NCBI GenBank assembly: GCA_024305405.1
Contig: JAKNDB010000085.1
Span: 930,001 to 994,000, forward strand
Source of the DNA: Dirofilaria immitis
Lineage: Eukaryota; Nematoda; Chromadorea; Rhabditida; Onchocercidae
Length of the DNA stretch: 64,000 bases
Direction of reading: 5' to 3'
Part shown: piece after piece, positions 1-14,400 of the stretch
Layout of the letters: the number at the start of each line of letters is the position of its first letter
Position numbering within the stretch: position 1 is the stretch's first letter
Program-made: the position numbers and the translations under genes
The notes under the pieces: generated by a model
The model's input: only the letters and a program-made list of their open reading frames with translations
The model's database searches: none
Told to the model about the DNA's origin: nothing

Positions 1-8
1 ATTCATAC

Positions 9-1162
9 CCGTTTCCTACCGTATAAATCACTAATTTGCCCAAAAATAAGCGATCCAAGAACAGCACCAATCATTTGAATTGATATACTATTTTTATATA
101 TTTCAAATTATGACAAAAATATTCAAACTGTAAAATTAAATTGATAATTTATAAGCATTTTGAATATTCTCGATTCTCGATTGTTGTCTTTGAAAGTTTG
201 CCGGTTGCCTCTTTTTTTATCATAGAAAAATTTTCTAAGCTTTCCTTTTTTAAATTAATATTAAATTGAAAAGATTAAATTTAATTTGCAAAAGATAAAT
301 TTGAAAAAAGAAATTACAAAAAATTAGTTTAAATTATTTTTTAAAAATTAAATTCTCAAAAACAAGGCGGCTTGTTTTTTTGAATTTATTCAAATGCAAA
401 TAAAAAAATTGAATTAAATTTATTTTAGAAATAACCTCAACATTCATTGATTCAAAATCATATTGCAATTCAGGTTTACATGTTTCATTTCCATCCAATG
501 CATCAATTTGTTTGCAAATATCCGATGAACTCATTTCTGAATCAAATTTATACGGACCACAACTTTTGATAGTTGGTGCTGCACCTAAATTATGCAAAAT
601 AAATTTTAGAAAAAAATTTTAAATCACAACTTTCAACTAAATTAAAATTCAACATCGAATTTTTATACCAATTTATAATTTTGTAATAAAAGCTTAAAAT
701 TTAAAATCCGAATTGGAAATTACAACTCATATATAAATCTGATAATTTAATTTGAATGTAAAATAAACATTCAAATTCGGCACCAAATTACCTATCAATT
801 TATAATTTTGCAATAAATTTATAAAAAAAAATATTTAATAATTACATTTGGACGATGAATAATTAGAAATCAAAAATGAATTACAAAAATTTTTAAATTA
901 ATTTCTAATTAATATATTTGTTTTATATTTCAGATATATTTATTCAATTAAAAATTTATATTCGTTCGTTCATTCGTTTTTTCTTTTAAATTTAAATTTA
1001 AAATTATAATAACAAAAATTTATTTCATATACCTCCATAGATCATATAAAACATATTGCCAAGCTGTGAAAGAACCAAAAATTCCGCAGTAATACATAAA
1101 AAAATGGTATAATTTCCAAGTCGTATCAGTCCATCGATGGTATATATTTTTTCGGATGACAT
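9..1162 (-). CDS. SLC22-like organic ion transporter (MFS), N-terminal part
   Basis: Three exons on the minus strand: 1033-1162 (ATG at 1160-1162), 436-584 and 9-127. Splice phases agree for the first two (GGA G|GT) and the third ends at a GT donor after CGG, so the gene continues beyond the window. The start reads MSSEKIYTIDGLIRLGNYTI, followed by the first membrane helix. Next comes a Cys-containing extracellular loop, then SIQMIGAVLGSLIFGQISDL and YGRKR. This is the G-x(3)-D-x(2)-GRK/R loop between helices 2 and 3 that marks the major facilitator superfamily, in the form usual for SLC22 organic cation/anion transporters. Exon 3 needs one extra base in the T5 run at 91-95 to join its first part (FEYFCHNLKYIK) to NSISIQ. 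With it the exon is exactly 40 codons. About 133 N-terminal residues are visible; substrate cannot be told. Confidence 0.72.
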
Positions 1163-1784
1163 TTGTTATGATTATCTGATAGCTGCTGCTTATTGATAAT
1201 GATATGATAAAACAGGAAGTGATTATTTTAATTGCTAACAATTAACGTTCATTAAAAATTAAATCAATTATAATTATTTTTGAATATTTTGACACATATA
1301 TGTATATACGAATATCAATAAGATCATATTGTTAATTTAAATTAATATTTGAAAACTTAAAAAAATTTTATAATATTTTTGCCAAATTATCCCAAAAAAA
1401 TAATAATATATTTTGATAAATATCAAATTATCAAAATTAATTTTAATTAAAATAAAAGAATTTATTAAACGGAAAAAAAGCGAAGAAAATAAAATAAAAC
1501 AATTAAATTTGAATTCAATGATTATCGGAAATTCATATTTTAAATTAAATTTTTAATTGGATTAAATCAAAGTTTAATTATTTATTGAAAACCTATTCTT
1601 ACTTAATAATATTATTTTCAATTTTAATTAATATTTATTTTTCTAAAAATGATAATTTTGATATTAAATATGTCAAAACATATCATTCATACATTGAATG
1701 ATACATCTGTGATAATATATCAAAATTATTAAAGAAATTAATTGAGAAATTTAAAAAGCAAAAGGAATAATTTGCAAAAATATT

Positions 1785-1862
1785 GACGTAATGGAATATT
1801 AAATTCACGTAATAATAATATTTACACGTAATAATCAAATATTCACGTAATAATAACATTTT
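1785..1862. repeat. Short ACGTAATAAT repeat
   Basis: Four imperfect copies of a unit containing cacgtaataataat, separated by a few A/T bases. No coding frame crosses it. It is a minor simple repeat. Confidence 0.5.
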
Positions 1863-2178
1863 AGTAAAATCATTCCAAATAATTATTTTAGCATATTGAA
1901 CGGAAAAAATGTGATAAATCGATGATTATTGAAGGAAATAAGAGAGGAGAAATGATTAGTTTGTATAATTTTGTCATTTATATAATAGCATTTTCTTATT
2001 TGCTTAGAATTATTTTTCTTTTTTTTTTTTTTTATTTCCTTTTCTTCCTTTTTGAATTTTCCTCTTTCCAATATTTTACCAAATTTACTGTTTCATTCAA
2101 TTTTATCTTATTTTTTATTACCAACTTCTTTTTCTCATCATATCATACAATTGATATGATGAAATAAACTTTATGAAC

Positions 2179-2510
2179 AGATTGATATGAAATCGATTAA
2201 AAATTTCATGATAGATTGATATGAAATTGACCAAAAATTTCGTGATAGATTGATATGAAATCGATTAAGAACTTTGTGGTTATCTGATATGATGCTGATT
2301 AAAAACTCTACAACAGATTGATATGAAATTGATTAAAAATTTCATGATAGATTGATATGAAATTGACCAAAAATTTTATGATAGATTGATATGAAATCGA
2401 TTAAGAACTTTGTGGTTATCTGATATGATGCTGATTAAAAACTCTACAATAGATTGATATGAAATTGATTAGAAACTTTTTGATAGAATGATATGAAATT
2501 AATTATTTCA
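2179..2510. repeat. 34-bp tandem repeat with 136-bp higher-order period
   Basis: About 9.7 copies of a 34-bp unit that begins agattgatatgaaat. Units 1 to 4 differ clearly from one another (unit 4 starts tatctgatatgatgctgatt), but units 5 to 8 repeat the same four variants in the same order. The array therefore has a secondary period of 4 x 34 = 136 bases. A weaker unit precedes it at about 2148-2178. No coding potential. Confidence 0.85.
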
Positions 2511-3017
2511 AAATTTTAATAGCAATAAGTCATTGATCGATAAATTATCTGATACTTCAAAATAGATTAGGATGAATTATATATTTTTAATGATTATTTA
2601 TAAAGAAAATAAATATATAAATAAATTTGATAATGTTTTTATTATTTAGAAATTTCGGAAAATTTTTAATCAAAATTTAGCAAAATAAAATTTAAGAATT
2701 AAAATTTTTATCGAATTAAGGCATGAAAAGTAGCTGAAAAAAATGAAAAAAAAATGATAACACATTGATAATAATAGTATATGGATGTTAAAGCAATAAA
2801 AACTTCAAACAAATTTATTTCAGAAATATTTTAGTTTGTATAGATGATGAAATGGTTGGCAAACAAATAACTGATAATATATGATTATGAAATTTATTGA
2901 TAAAACAGCTGAGATGGAGAAAAATTATTAATTAAAAATTATAAACAAAAATAAGCAATTTATAATAATCAATGGAATTTCTCGTAAGGGAATACTTCTA
3001 ATAAATTTATTTGAAAT

Positions 3018-3165
3018 ATATAATAATAATAATTTAATAATAATAACAATGATGATAATAGTAATAATGATAACAATGATAATAATTATAATTTAATAAT
3101 GAAAGCAATAATAACAATAATTTAATAATGATAACAATGATAATAATAATAATGATGATAATCAA
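3018..3165. repeat. AAT/ATG-rich microsatellite
   Basis: A run of irregular aataataat and gataataat trinucleotides and their derivatives, interrupted but clearly simple-sequence. No other feature is visible. Confidence 0.6.
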
Positions 3166-3446
3166 TGTATAGAATGAATAACTGAATTAAGAAAAATTAA
3201 AATTAAAATTTAACTCAAAACAAATATATATAATTATTATTATACTTATAAATTTGCTGAAAAAAAGCTATTTTTAATTGAGTAATATCAGAAAAGATTT
3301 TTGGTTTAAAATAAATTAAACTTTGCTAATTAATGAAGAAAAAGAAAGAATTTCTCAAATATTAATTAAAAATTAAATTTGTATTCCAATAAAATTCAAA
3401 AAAACTTTATGATTTTAATAGGAATTTTCTGTTACTAATTATCACA

Positions 3447-3620
3447 TTCAATTTCTCATATATTAATTATTATATTCAATTTCTCATATATTAATTATTA
3501 TATTCAATTTCTCATATATTAATTATTATATTCAATTTCTCATATATTAATTATTATATTCAATTTCTCATATATTAATTATTATATTCAATTTCTCATA
3601 TATTAATTATTACATTCAAT
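3447..3620. repeat. 28-bp tandem repeat
   Basis: Six copies of ttcaatttctcatatattaa plus ttattata, nearly identical; the last ends in ttacattcaattttt. High identity between copies suggests recent expansion or ongoing homogenisation. Confidence 0.85.
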
Positions 3621-5927
3621 TTTTATCATTTAATATTTTTAATAAAATTAAAAAAATTTATCCTAAATTTAATAAAAATAAGAAAAACCACCAGCAAACT
3701 ATTGGCTGATAATAAATAAATATAATTAATCAAACAATTTCCTTGTGTAATTCTACCATAATTAATATAATTAACATTCAAAAGAATTAATTAATTTTTT
3801 CTAATTAATGAAAAGATGAAAAATTAAAAATTTAATAGAATTAAACGATCAAAAAAATCGCAAATATTTTAAATTACAAAAATAAATGTTAGCAATAAAC
3901 TTTTTAAAGTTTTTGTTTTTCTTTTTTCGAAGTTTATGCTAAACTTTAAATTGAATGAAAAAAAATTTGTTGATTCTTTTATCAAATTTAACATTTACAG
4001 CAAGCATTTTTCACCGATAATTTTTTTTTGCTTACAAATAGATTATCAAATTACACAATAATTAAATTAAATTAAATTTTCTTTTTTCAAATTTATCAAA
4101 TTCTGATATTTATAGTTTATAAATTGCAATATGGAAAGAAAAAAATATTCCGTGGAATATATTCATAATATATTATAACACCTTTTATGGAATCAATAAA
4201 ATTCGAAAATAAAGATAAAGAATTTTAAGTAAAAAAAAATTAAACAGATTATGATTATTTTGTGATAGTATAATTAGAAAGCAAAAACATTTTTCTGTAA
4301 ATATTAATCGAACAAATAGAAATGATAAAAAACAAATGTTATCAATCACTTAAATATTGATTGAATAAATAATGATATTGATTAATGCTTATCTAATGTT
4401 TTGTATGAGTGAATTTTTTCTTTTCTTTTTTGTAACATTCAGTCGAAAATATTTTTTTAACAGATTTTATTAATTATAATCCAATTCTCGAAATGAATTT
4501 TACGAATTGATCATTTTGACACCGACGGTTTTACAATCATACGATTGTTATAGTAATAAATTATGGCAAAATAGTGTGATTTATTCTAAAAAGAAATTTA
4601 TTATTTGATTTAATCTAATTCATTACAAGTACTTAATTTAATTAAAATTAAATTGAATTCGAATTAAAATTTATGCATTACATTTTCAGATATTTTCCCA
4701 GTCTTTCTTTAATCGATTTTTTTCATTAAAATTATATGTAAAATATATTTTCTATAATTCATTTCAAAACTTTAAACTTCGAATCAATCAATAAATCAAT
4801 CAACGACTTACTACCACTCATCTAAATTTAAGTTCCGAATTTAATTTCTGATACTTTCATCAGGTATCATTGACACCCATTTACAGCCAGCTTTGATTTG
4901 CATGTTCGTATTTAATGTTCAGACGATGCTTCATTTCAATATTCTACTATCGGAATTGGAAATAGTTATTGCATCGCAATTCAATTGATCATTTTGATTA
5001 TTTTCGATTTAAAGGCATTTCATATTCCTTTTATCATTCCTTGCCATTTTGGTTAAATTTCGATTTAAAAGCGTTTCATATTCCTTTTCCGTTCGGTATT
5101 TTTGAATTTTGATAATTTGATAAATGAGAATAATTATTAAATTTTTGTAAAAATCGAAAACAGCTTATTAATTTTTATAATTCACAATAATTCCACTCAA
5201 AATTACTTCCACATATATTATAAAAATTTTGAAATTTTAAAATTAATTTTTTTAACAATTTTATAAAATAACTAAAGGGAAAATTTAAAGAAATACTTTT
5301 AAATTGAAAATTATGAAAGTTATACTTCTATTTTTTCGGGAATTGTTGAAAATTATGAAATATTATCGCTTATCAGTGATAGTTAATAGTCAAATTTTGT
5401 GAATAATATTATAGGAATTTGCGACAATTGTGATCGATTTTTGAAGTCAAACTTAATTTTATAATTAATCTTAATTTTGTGGATTTCTTTTTAATGAAAC
5501 TTGATTTGAAAATGTAAATATAAATAAAACTTATATTCTTGAATTTCAAAAACATAAAAAGATTTTATTTCTTGATGAAAAAAATATAAGTAATTTTACA
5601 ATCTTCATCCTAAACTATATTAATTTCGATCGAACCTAAGAAAAATATTGATACAAATGAAATTCATGTAAAAAATTTAATTATAAAAAAAGAAAGAAAA
5701 ATTTAAATTACAGGAATGATATTCGATTGTGATATTTACAACATGATTATGTTAATAATCGAGAATGTTACGATAGAATTGGTAAACATATCTTTTGTTT
5801 ATTTTATTATTCTTTAATATTCCTCTTCGCTTTTATTATAAAACAAAATTAAAAAAAAATGAAAAAACTGAAAATTTTCATTTTAAATTTGCATAATGTT
5901 TATTACTCATATTTTATTCTTTTATGT

Positions 5928-6110
5928 AACATTTTATAAATGAAGATACTATCATAATATTTGATAAATGAAGATAGTATCATATAACATTTGATAAATG
6001 AAGATAGTATCATATAACATTTGATAAATGAAGATAGTATCATATAACATTTGATAAATAAAGATACTATCATATAAAATTTGATAAATAAAGATACTAT
6101 CTTATGATTT
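5928..6110. repeat. 30-bp tandem repeat
   Basis: Six copies of a 30-bp unit (atttgataaatgaagatagt plus atcatataac). The middle three are identical and the outer ones carry substitutions. Because 30 is a multiple of three, an open frame with a 10-residue periodic translation runs through it on the minus strand. I take this as a by-product of the repeat, not a gene. Confidence 0.85.
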
Positions 6111-6389
6111 CTAAGTTTAAATATAATTATTTCTCTATTTTTTTTTGGTGATATTACTTTAATATAATGCAATTGATTAAAATATTAAATCAATGATATT
6201 TCATTTTTATCTTTATTTTATCGTAAAATAAGGGTTTCAAATTTGCTACCCATTATTTTTATGTAAAAAAGGATAAAAAAATATTTTTGATTCAGTCAAA
6301 TACGAAACAAACTTTAACTACAGTTTGATACTTGGCATCTATTAAATTAATCAAATTATAACTGATACCTAATTATATTAAATTAGGCA

Positions 6390-6535
6390 TGATACCTGGT
6401 TCCATTAAATTGAGCGAATATAATTGATATCTGGTTCCATTAAATTGAGCGAATATAATTGATACCTGGTCCCATTAAATTGAGCGAATATAATATAATT
6501 GATACCTAGTTCCATTAAATTAGGCGAATAGAAAT
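6390..6535. repeat. About 35-bp tandem repeat
   Basis: Four to five imperfect copies of a unit starting ttgatacctggttccattaa and ending attgagcgaatata. A diverged copy lies just upstream at 6360-6390. Copy lengths vary by up to five bases. Confidence 0.75.
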
Positions 6536-8476
6536 TGATATAATTATTGGGGAAAAAAAACCGACTGAAAGTGGAAGTTTATAACTTCTATAAGCGAATC
6601 AAATGTTCAGAATAAATGATACAAAAAAGAGAAAAGAAAATTCGTATTAAAACAAATTATAATTTTTCAACAAAATTGATAAAATGTCAATCAGGCTACT
6701 TAGAATAGTTTATTATCAACAAGAAAGGAATACAGGTCAAAAAATAAAATAATTTGTTACGAAAAATCAATGAGAATAAGTAATTTTTTCGATTCATTTT
6801 GGAAATAAAAATTTAACAAATAATAGTATAATTCATTCAAAAAAATTAAACTTAATAATGCATGAAGATAGCAATAAAATTTACATCTCAAATAAGAGCA
6901 CTGTAGGAGATAAAGGAATATTTTGTATACAGAAATTTTCAAAAGCGATCTATGATATAAGAATATCAACAACAATATTTAATAATGGAAAATAAAATAT
7001 GCACACGACCTGAATGAAATAATTTACTAAAAAAAAAAGAAGAACATCATTATAAAAGCAGTACTGATAATTCGCATTATAAAAGCACTGCTGATAATTC
7101 TCATTACTAATGCATTACTGATAATTCAAAAAATCTCTAATATTTGATTAATTTTTATGGAGAAAAATTACATTAAGAACTTATATGGACATGTTATGTA
7201 TATTTGAAATATATATAATATAAAATTAATTATTCGAAAAACAATAGATTAACAATTCGCCGAAATTTTTTATCAATAAATAGTTTTCAGATGCTAAATT
7301 TACAAAAAATTCATTCATTAAATTGTACATACGAATGGAAAGACTATGGATAGATTTGAGATGAAATTTCGTTATAATATACTAGAAATACATTATTGAT
7401 TATTTAAGATACATTCGTATCAATCCTAACATTATTTGATAAATTATCAGTAGATAATAAAACTTGAATAAAATATTTATGCAAAGAATTGAAAAAAAAC
7501 AAAGAAATCCATTGCAAAAAAACTCTCGAAAAATTTAAAAAAACGATAAGTAAAAATTAGAAATAAAACAATCAATTATTTAACTTATCTTTTATTGATA
7601 TTATCAATTAATCATTTTTAAAAAATTCATTTTTTTCTTACTTATTCGTACACGTAATATAACAACAATAAGAGAAGTCAATAATATTATTCTGTAAAAC
7701 TATGAAGATTATTTGCCCATGAAGTAAATAGAAAAAAAAGATTAAAATAACAATGATATTAATTGAAATTTATGCTTAAATGAAATGACTAACTTAATTT
7801 GAGGAGATCAATGATTCAAACAGTTTCATTTTTTTTCATTAATTCAATAAAATTTTTATGCTAAATTATCAATTAATATCTTGCATAATTTTCACATATG
7901 ATAAAATGTATAATGTGTATTCATAATTTACATAGGCAAAATCGATAACAAAGTTGATTTTCTCTCTTAATTCCATTTCAAAATAATCGATAAAATCATT
8001 TCCTGACGCACAAGAAAATAAAGACAGCATTAAATTATAACTTTATAAAAACAATGATAACAAGAAGTAATATGCACTAATTTTGAATATTTAAAGAAGA
8101 AAATATAAGGCTTAATTTTTTCTTCATCGCCTTTATATAGAATATTGATAGCATCAATTTTTAACTCTGGTTCCTAAACCTAAAAAAGCATCAAGTTTAA
8201 ACAGGAAGCAATAAATACAAAAAATAATCGCCCAAGTCGAATAACGTTATTAAATTATGCCAATGTGGCATATAATTTTGTGATTGCTCACCAATTAACA
8301 TAAGGCATTATGAGATTTGTTTATAAAACAACCAATAAATCTTGAAAATTCGCATTTAAAATCACAAATATTCATGAAATAAAATGAAAGACATATCTTG
8401 CAGAAATATCTTGTCTTTTAGATATCAATAATCATTTTCTGGATATCAATAAAATTAGTTCATCCTTTTATAACAA

Positions 8477-11400
8477 CTAATCCAGCTTTTCGAGACGTTC
8501 CAGAACAAGCCGACTAATAATATCACTACTTTCTTTGTAATTTGCAAATGAATTTACAGATGGTCGTACTGAAAGCAAATCACGCAAACGATGCAATGAA
8601 TCCAATGTACCAACTGCCGAAACAATTATACGATCTGAATATTTTCATATTCATTCATTTTTATGATTCTATTAAATATCATGTACATCAAATCTATAAA
8701 TATTAAATGTATGAACATAAAATTTAATAAAAAATATAAAAGAAAATAACAAAAGCTAATGATAACTTCGATTTGAAAATTTCTGTATTGATTGTTGAAA
8801 AAAATTTCTGTGATAAAAAATGCCAAATAATGATGATAATTCATACAAATTGAAGTAATAACCAAAAGAGTGAGTGAGGTAAAGCATCAGTTTTTTAAAT
8901 ATAAAGAAATGATTGCAAATATCAAATAATCCGAACCTTTTTTTCGATGTGCAACTTGTCGCATTTGCAAATATTTCACACCGGAATGTTTATGCACCTT
9001 TTCACGAAATTTAGCTAAATGCAATGGTGATTCAACAGGTAGTTCAATCATAAATGGCTCAATTTCAATCGTTCCAAACTGAAAAGAGATTTCACGTTTC
9101 CAGTAGATTTCTAGAAGATTGAGAATCAATTTGTCAAAAAATAATTTTTGTCCAATAAATATTTTTGCAGAAATAACATAATGTAGTAAAATTAACAAAT
9201 AAGTTAGCTTACAATTTTGTAATTGAATGAATCATCATCCTCGCATCCTGTACCAATTAGTGTTAAATGGTTAAAACTTCCTGTTAAGGCTATAGTAAAA
9301 AAGTTTTCAAAGCAGCCTGGAAACATAAAAATAAGACGAAATATAAGAGAGAATGATTTATTATGTTGCATGATTTGATATTTTTAAAAATTTAGGATAA
9401 AAATATTCTATACAATACTGAAAAAAATTAGTTAGAAATCTTGGCTGATAGAAATATTTCAAACTCAAATATTTCGTAAAATTCAAAATGTATGCCTATT
9501 GTATATTATGATTACGATAATACCAAAAGTAGCGAATATGTTTTTGATATCGATAAAGGTTATACTTTATTCAACTGCATCCATTGTCCTCGTATTAGTA
9601 ATGAACGATATCCAATATTCCGAAAATTCAGCATTTTTAATGTTTGTACAGTACGCGAACTAAGAAATTTGAAAAATTTTAATAAACATACACCGATACC
9701 ACCAACAAGACTATGTAGATCACATGCCAAATGTGAATTTTCATCAATAATTTCCTTCGTCTGAAAATTTGTGATAATTATTAACTAAAATTCGAGAAGA
9801 AATGTCATAAAGTTTCGATATTTTTTCGTTTTAAAAATATTTCAAAGTTTCGAAGAATTAGATTTCGTTAAAATTAGAATTTATTTCACCTCTTCCAGAA
9901 ATTGTACTTGTAAGATATTTTTGTCATCAGCATAATACCCAAGACCAAATTGTAAAAATAAAAGACAAATATGAATAGCATTTAATCGTTCCTTCAATAA
10001 TCCATGAAAAGTAGCCCATTTAATGAGAATATAGAATAAATCTTCAAGACCTGCATTTTTTCAAATTGATGATATGAATAAGATTAAATGGACAAATAAA
10101 TAAAGGATTTCATCTTTCTTTTCCTTTTCTAAAACCTTAGAATATTTTTTCTCGTCACAACTTTCTGAAATGATGAGTTCTTTAAGGCTTTTTAGGCTTT
10201 ATTCGTAAGTTTTGTCGCAAATTTTTAAAAACAAAGAATTGATTTTTTCTAACACAGATTGATGTTTGATCATGCAATGATATTAGAAAAGTAAATATAC
10301 CTTTATAACGACTAAAATATGGTGTAAGAATACAAGCAACTTGACTTGTTTTCATTATACATGACATAGTCCATTTCATATCTGTTGCATTTGCTAAACA
10401 GTAATTCTTGATGAACTGAAAGTTTCTTTTAATTAAAAAAGAAATTCCAATTTTAAAAAGACTACAAATCCTCAGATTCCTTAGGAAGGTCTAAATTTTT
10501 AAATTATAAAATTTAAACTAACATCAGATGCATTTTCACTCAGCGGATCCAGTGACTGTACAATTGATTTGCCACGTACAAATCTTACTTCTTGTTTGAC
10601 CTGACACAATATATCCCAGGCAAGCCAACCAAATGACAAAATTCGATATGATGTATCCATTGATCCACTGCCTATTGTATTGGTATGAAGTGATGATAAC
10701 TTGATTATCAAAATAATATATATAGTTGGTAATAATCATTATTATATTATGAAAAACAATATTATCACGATGATTACTATCATTAATACAAATAATAACT
10801 GCAACACTTGCTGTGATAAGATAATTAAGTCTAGTTAACAGTTCGAAAATATCAATGACAAACTGCTTCAAGCTTCAAACTTAGCTAGTAATTACTTTTC
10901 TAGTTGGTGGCTTAAATTAAAAATAATTGTAGAATTACAAAAATTGAATTACGTAATTCTTAGGCTCCGTTATAAGCTGTTATTATCATTTTACTGATAT
11001 ATCAAAAAAATTTTTGAAGACAGAGTAACAACATCCCGAACCATCAGTATACTAAAAAAGCATTGATTTCATTTGATTCTAGCAAAAATCCAAGCAGTGA
11101 AAATTGCAAAATTGATAAACCGTAATTTACTGGATAGAAGAAAAACATGAACAAATACTTACGATAACACACGATATAATATGCTGATGCTTTTCGCTTC
11201 ATATCTAAAGACGGATAAATACAAATACGCCGTTCATAAACATTTTCGTTTTGATTATCCTCATGATCGGGTAGTGTACTTTCCAAAAATCCACCAAATT
11301 CATCAAAGAAACGATAACGATATCTAAAATTCCACATTTTTTTGGAATTAAAAAATTATATCACAAAAAAATTACTAATTAATATAAACTCAGTTGATTC

Positions 11401-14400
11401 TTAATTGATACTGCTAATTGAAATATAGAAGTTATCACGATATTCTGAAGTTACTAGTTAACAAAAATATATTTATCATAACTTCTCGCAATGGATCACT
11501 TTAGTTTTTTTAAGCGTTAAAAATTTTTTAAATCCAGGAAAATCTAATTTCGAAGAGATTTTTAAAAATTACGCTCTGAAAATAGCTGAAACTTTTTCTC
11601 TATTATATGATTTGTGTTATAAAAAGACATGTCATCTCTATCACGATCGTTGATTCGATTTCGAATATTGCTAATAAAACCGGAAAATAATTGTCCTTCA
11701 TCTTCAATACCATAATTTTCCATTAATGACTGCAATAATTACTTATACTAAAACCAATCAAAGACGCGAAAATTTGATATAGGATTATTATACACAATCT
11801 AAGAGTCATAAGTACTTTAGCTAAAATATATTTCAAACCAGAAGTAAAGATGAAAAAGCCACCTCTTATCAAAATTTCTGTTGATTCATAAAATTTTATT
11901 AATAATTTCATAATGTCTTACTCTTATATGTGCATGATAGGAATCAAGCTGGGTTTGGGCGATATTTTGATATCGCTCCCAATCAGGATATTCTAGATCT
12001 GGATCCAATGTTACTGGTAAACTTCCTTCCATAGCAGCTGTGAGGTTTAAGGCATCATTTAGAAGTCTGATACGTCTGAAACTTACTACCTAATGTCAAA
12101 AAAATTTAAGCTCTCGAACTTTTTATCAGCAATCATATGAAGTTCGGGTGGAGATTTATTGAAAGTGATAACCTTAAGAAAAACAAGGTTGATAATCACT
12201 AATATACCTATATAGTTGTCCAACTAAACGTGATGAAATATAACTCGGTTCGTGATTTTTACACATAAAATCTGGCCAACGTTCGGCTCTTTCGGGTGGA
12301 AGCATATTTCCATTTTTACCCACTGTCCATTGCCTCGTTAATGGGGCTGGTGCATCGCCCGTTTTCGGAAAATCAACAGCTTTTGAGTGTTTCCTTGCTA
12401 TATTAATGCAAACCTACAAACGAATCAATTATTTCCCTTCTATATTTTCTTATTTTCAGTAGTAAATGATCATAGATATTTCTTGTAATATAACTTGCAC
12501 ATATATTTTATATCTAAATTTAATTTTAAAATCCAAAATTTTCGAAATTGACAAACTTCGATAAAAAGAATTTATAATTTTATAAAAAGACTATTTAAAA
12601 AAATTAACATCGAGAATAGAAATAACTAAGCAAGAAAATAGCTTCATGTTATGATAAAAATAGAACCGAAAGTATTTCATTTTATAAATATAAATGATTT
12701 TATTATTGTTTGATTCACTTATATAAATATAAAATGAGCCACATTTAAAATAATTTCGTACTTCGCTTGTGATCCCATAAAGATCAGCATTAACCAGGAA
12801 AGCATTCGAAATTGAACCAATTGAATCCTGTTTGATATAATTCACGAAGAATTTTCGCATTTCCAATTCCTTAAAATAAAAATCTTTAAGCAATTCATTT
12901 GCAAGAATTTAGCAATCAATTTAGTTTTTATGATAATTCGAAATGTTAACTAACAAAAGAGAATATTTCATAAGTAATCGGATATCTATAAAATACACAA
13001 ACCACTTGTTCTTCGTCAACAATTTTACTATCCGACGCACTTTTGTAAAATCTAATGGTGGTTCATTATGTTCAAACATCAATTCTGGATCCCATATCAC
13101 TGAATATTCATCACCATCCAAGTCTGATCCTGAATTACGACAAACATTACCAAAATAAAACGATATTACAAAATAGTCAACTAATTTTTTGAAATCACCA
13201 AATTAAAACAATATACCAGCCATTTCATCCGGATGTGGTCGTGGTCCATGCTGTGGAAAAACAACAACGTCTACTAAATGATGCAATTCAGGAATATCAA
13301 CTGCTTCAAACACTCGCACATCACCAGCAACAATACAAGGATTTTTGTTAACATCACCTTACCTGAGAAAAATGATAATGCAAGAAATCAACAAAGAATG
13401 CATAAATATCTTTCATATAATAACAAAATTACTGAATGCAAAGTTATGCTATTATGAATTGGCTATACCTACCGGTTAAAATAACTTTTGCAGCAGATTT
13501 GGACGGTGTTTTAAGCCAAATGTTCTTTGTGCATTGTACAAAAACTTGACCCCACTGCAATTGACCTGTTTCATCCATTACGCCGAACATCGAACGACCA
13601 AGATGTGTTGGTACTTGGATTTGTACTTTAGCAATCAGTTTTCCTGAATTAATGCCAAGGTTTTCAAAAGATTTGTTCAAATACATTAAGCATTCGAAAG
13701 TTGTTATTTACATAATGGACGCACTTAAAGTACATTTGATGTTTGCCCTCAGCAAGCTTCGAAAGAACGGTTCCTGTGTCAAGGCAAAGCCACGTACAAG
13801 TGATAAACGTGAAACGTTGATACGCCATGGTAATTCATTAAGTTTTTCACGACATCTGAAAAAATTATTATAGCATATTTCAATTTCAAAAATTACTACA
13901 GTTTCTGTGATTCGATGAATTGATGCTGGAAATGAGATTAGTTTAATTTTTATTAGCATTAAATAATTAGTCTTCGAAATTAATTAGAAAATGAATAATA
14001 AATAACAAACTTTTCTTCGCTGATTAGCATATCAGCTAACTGTGCTATTTGTACATCCAACAAGTCATGTATACGTTTTTAATCCGTTTATGCACGGAAA
14101 AACCTTGCATTCCACTAACCTACAAAAAATGATTTTATGACCTCCACAAAATATATTAAATAATTGTATAGTAATAGAGAGATTTTAATAATTCCTATAA
14201 TCTATAGATACGATAGAAAAACACGTCAATTGCTAAGACGTAAAATCACGCAACATTTTTTAGGTGAATAATTGTCCTAAATATTTAAGTGATTTTCTTT
14301 GTTTGATTATATATAAATCTCAGCTGTTTAGTTTTGGTTTGCACTTATTTATTGCTAATTTTCAAATTATAATTTGCTCATATTGCTAAAGTTTACAATA

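Larger units (their letters stand above)
1163..8476. other. AT-rich intergenic region with minisatellites
   Basis: No exon-like reading frame was found on either strand between the transporter start and the polymerase stop codon. Open frames here are short, low-complexity and often begin at TTG. The region holds five separate repeat arrays (listed individually) and an ATA/AAT-rich microsatellite stretch at about 3018-3160. Coding exons too short or diverged to see by eye cannot be excluded. Confidence 0.5.

Noticed and set aside
3018..3165. AAT-rich stretch as a replication origin
   Set aside because: Simple sequence alone does not support an origin, and similar tracts occur across the whole window.
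5903..6172. Minus-strand frame with ten-residue periodic translation
   Set aside because: It is the by-product of a 30-bp tandem repeat, whose unit length is a multiple of three.
2160..6540. Repeat arrays as a CRISPR
   Set aside because: Units abut directly without unique spacers, and the host is eukaryotic. These are minisatellites.
13708..13710. In-frame TAA between LSASIM and [10 protein letters not shown] in the polymerase
   Set aside because: A short intron from a GTGCGT donor (13724) to ttcag (13644) removes it. It joins CTL to [12 protein letters not shown] in phase, which also fits the family better.
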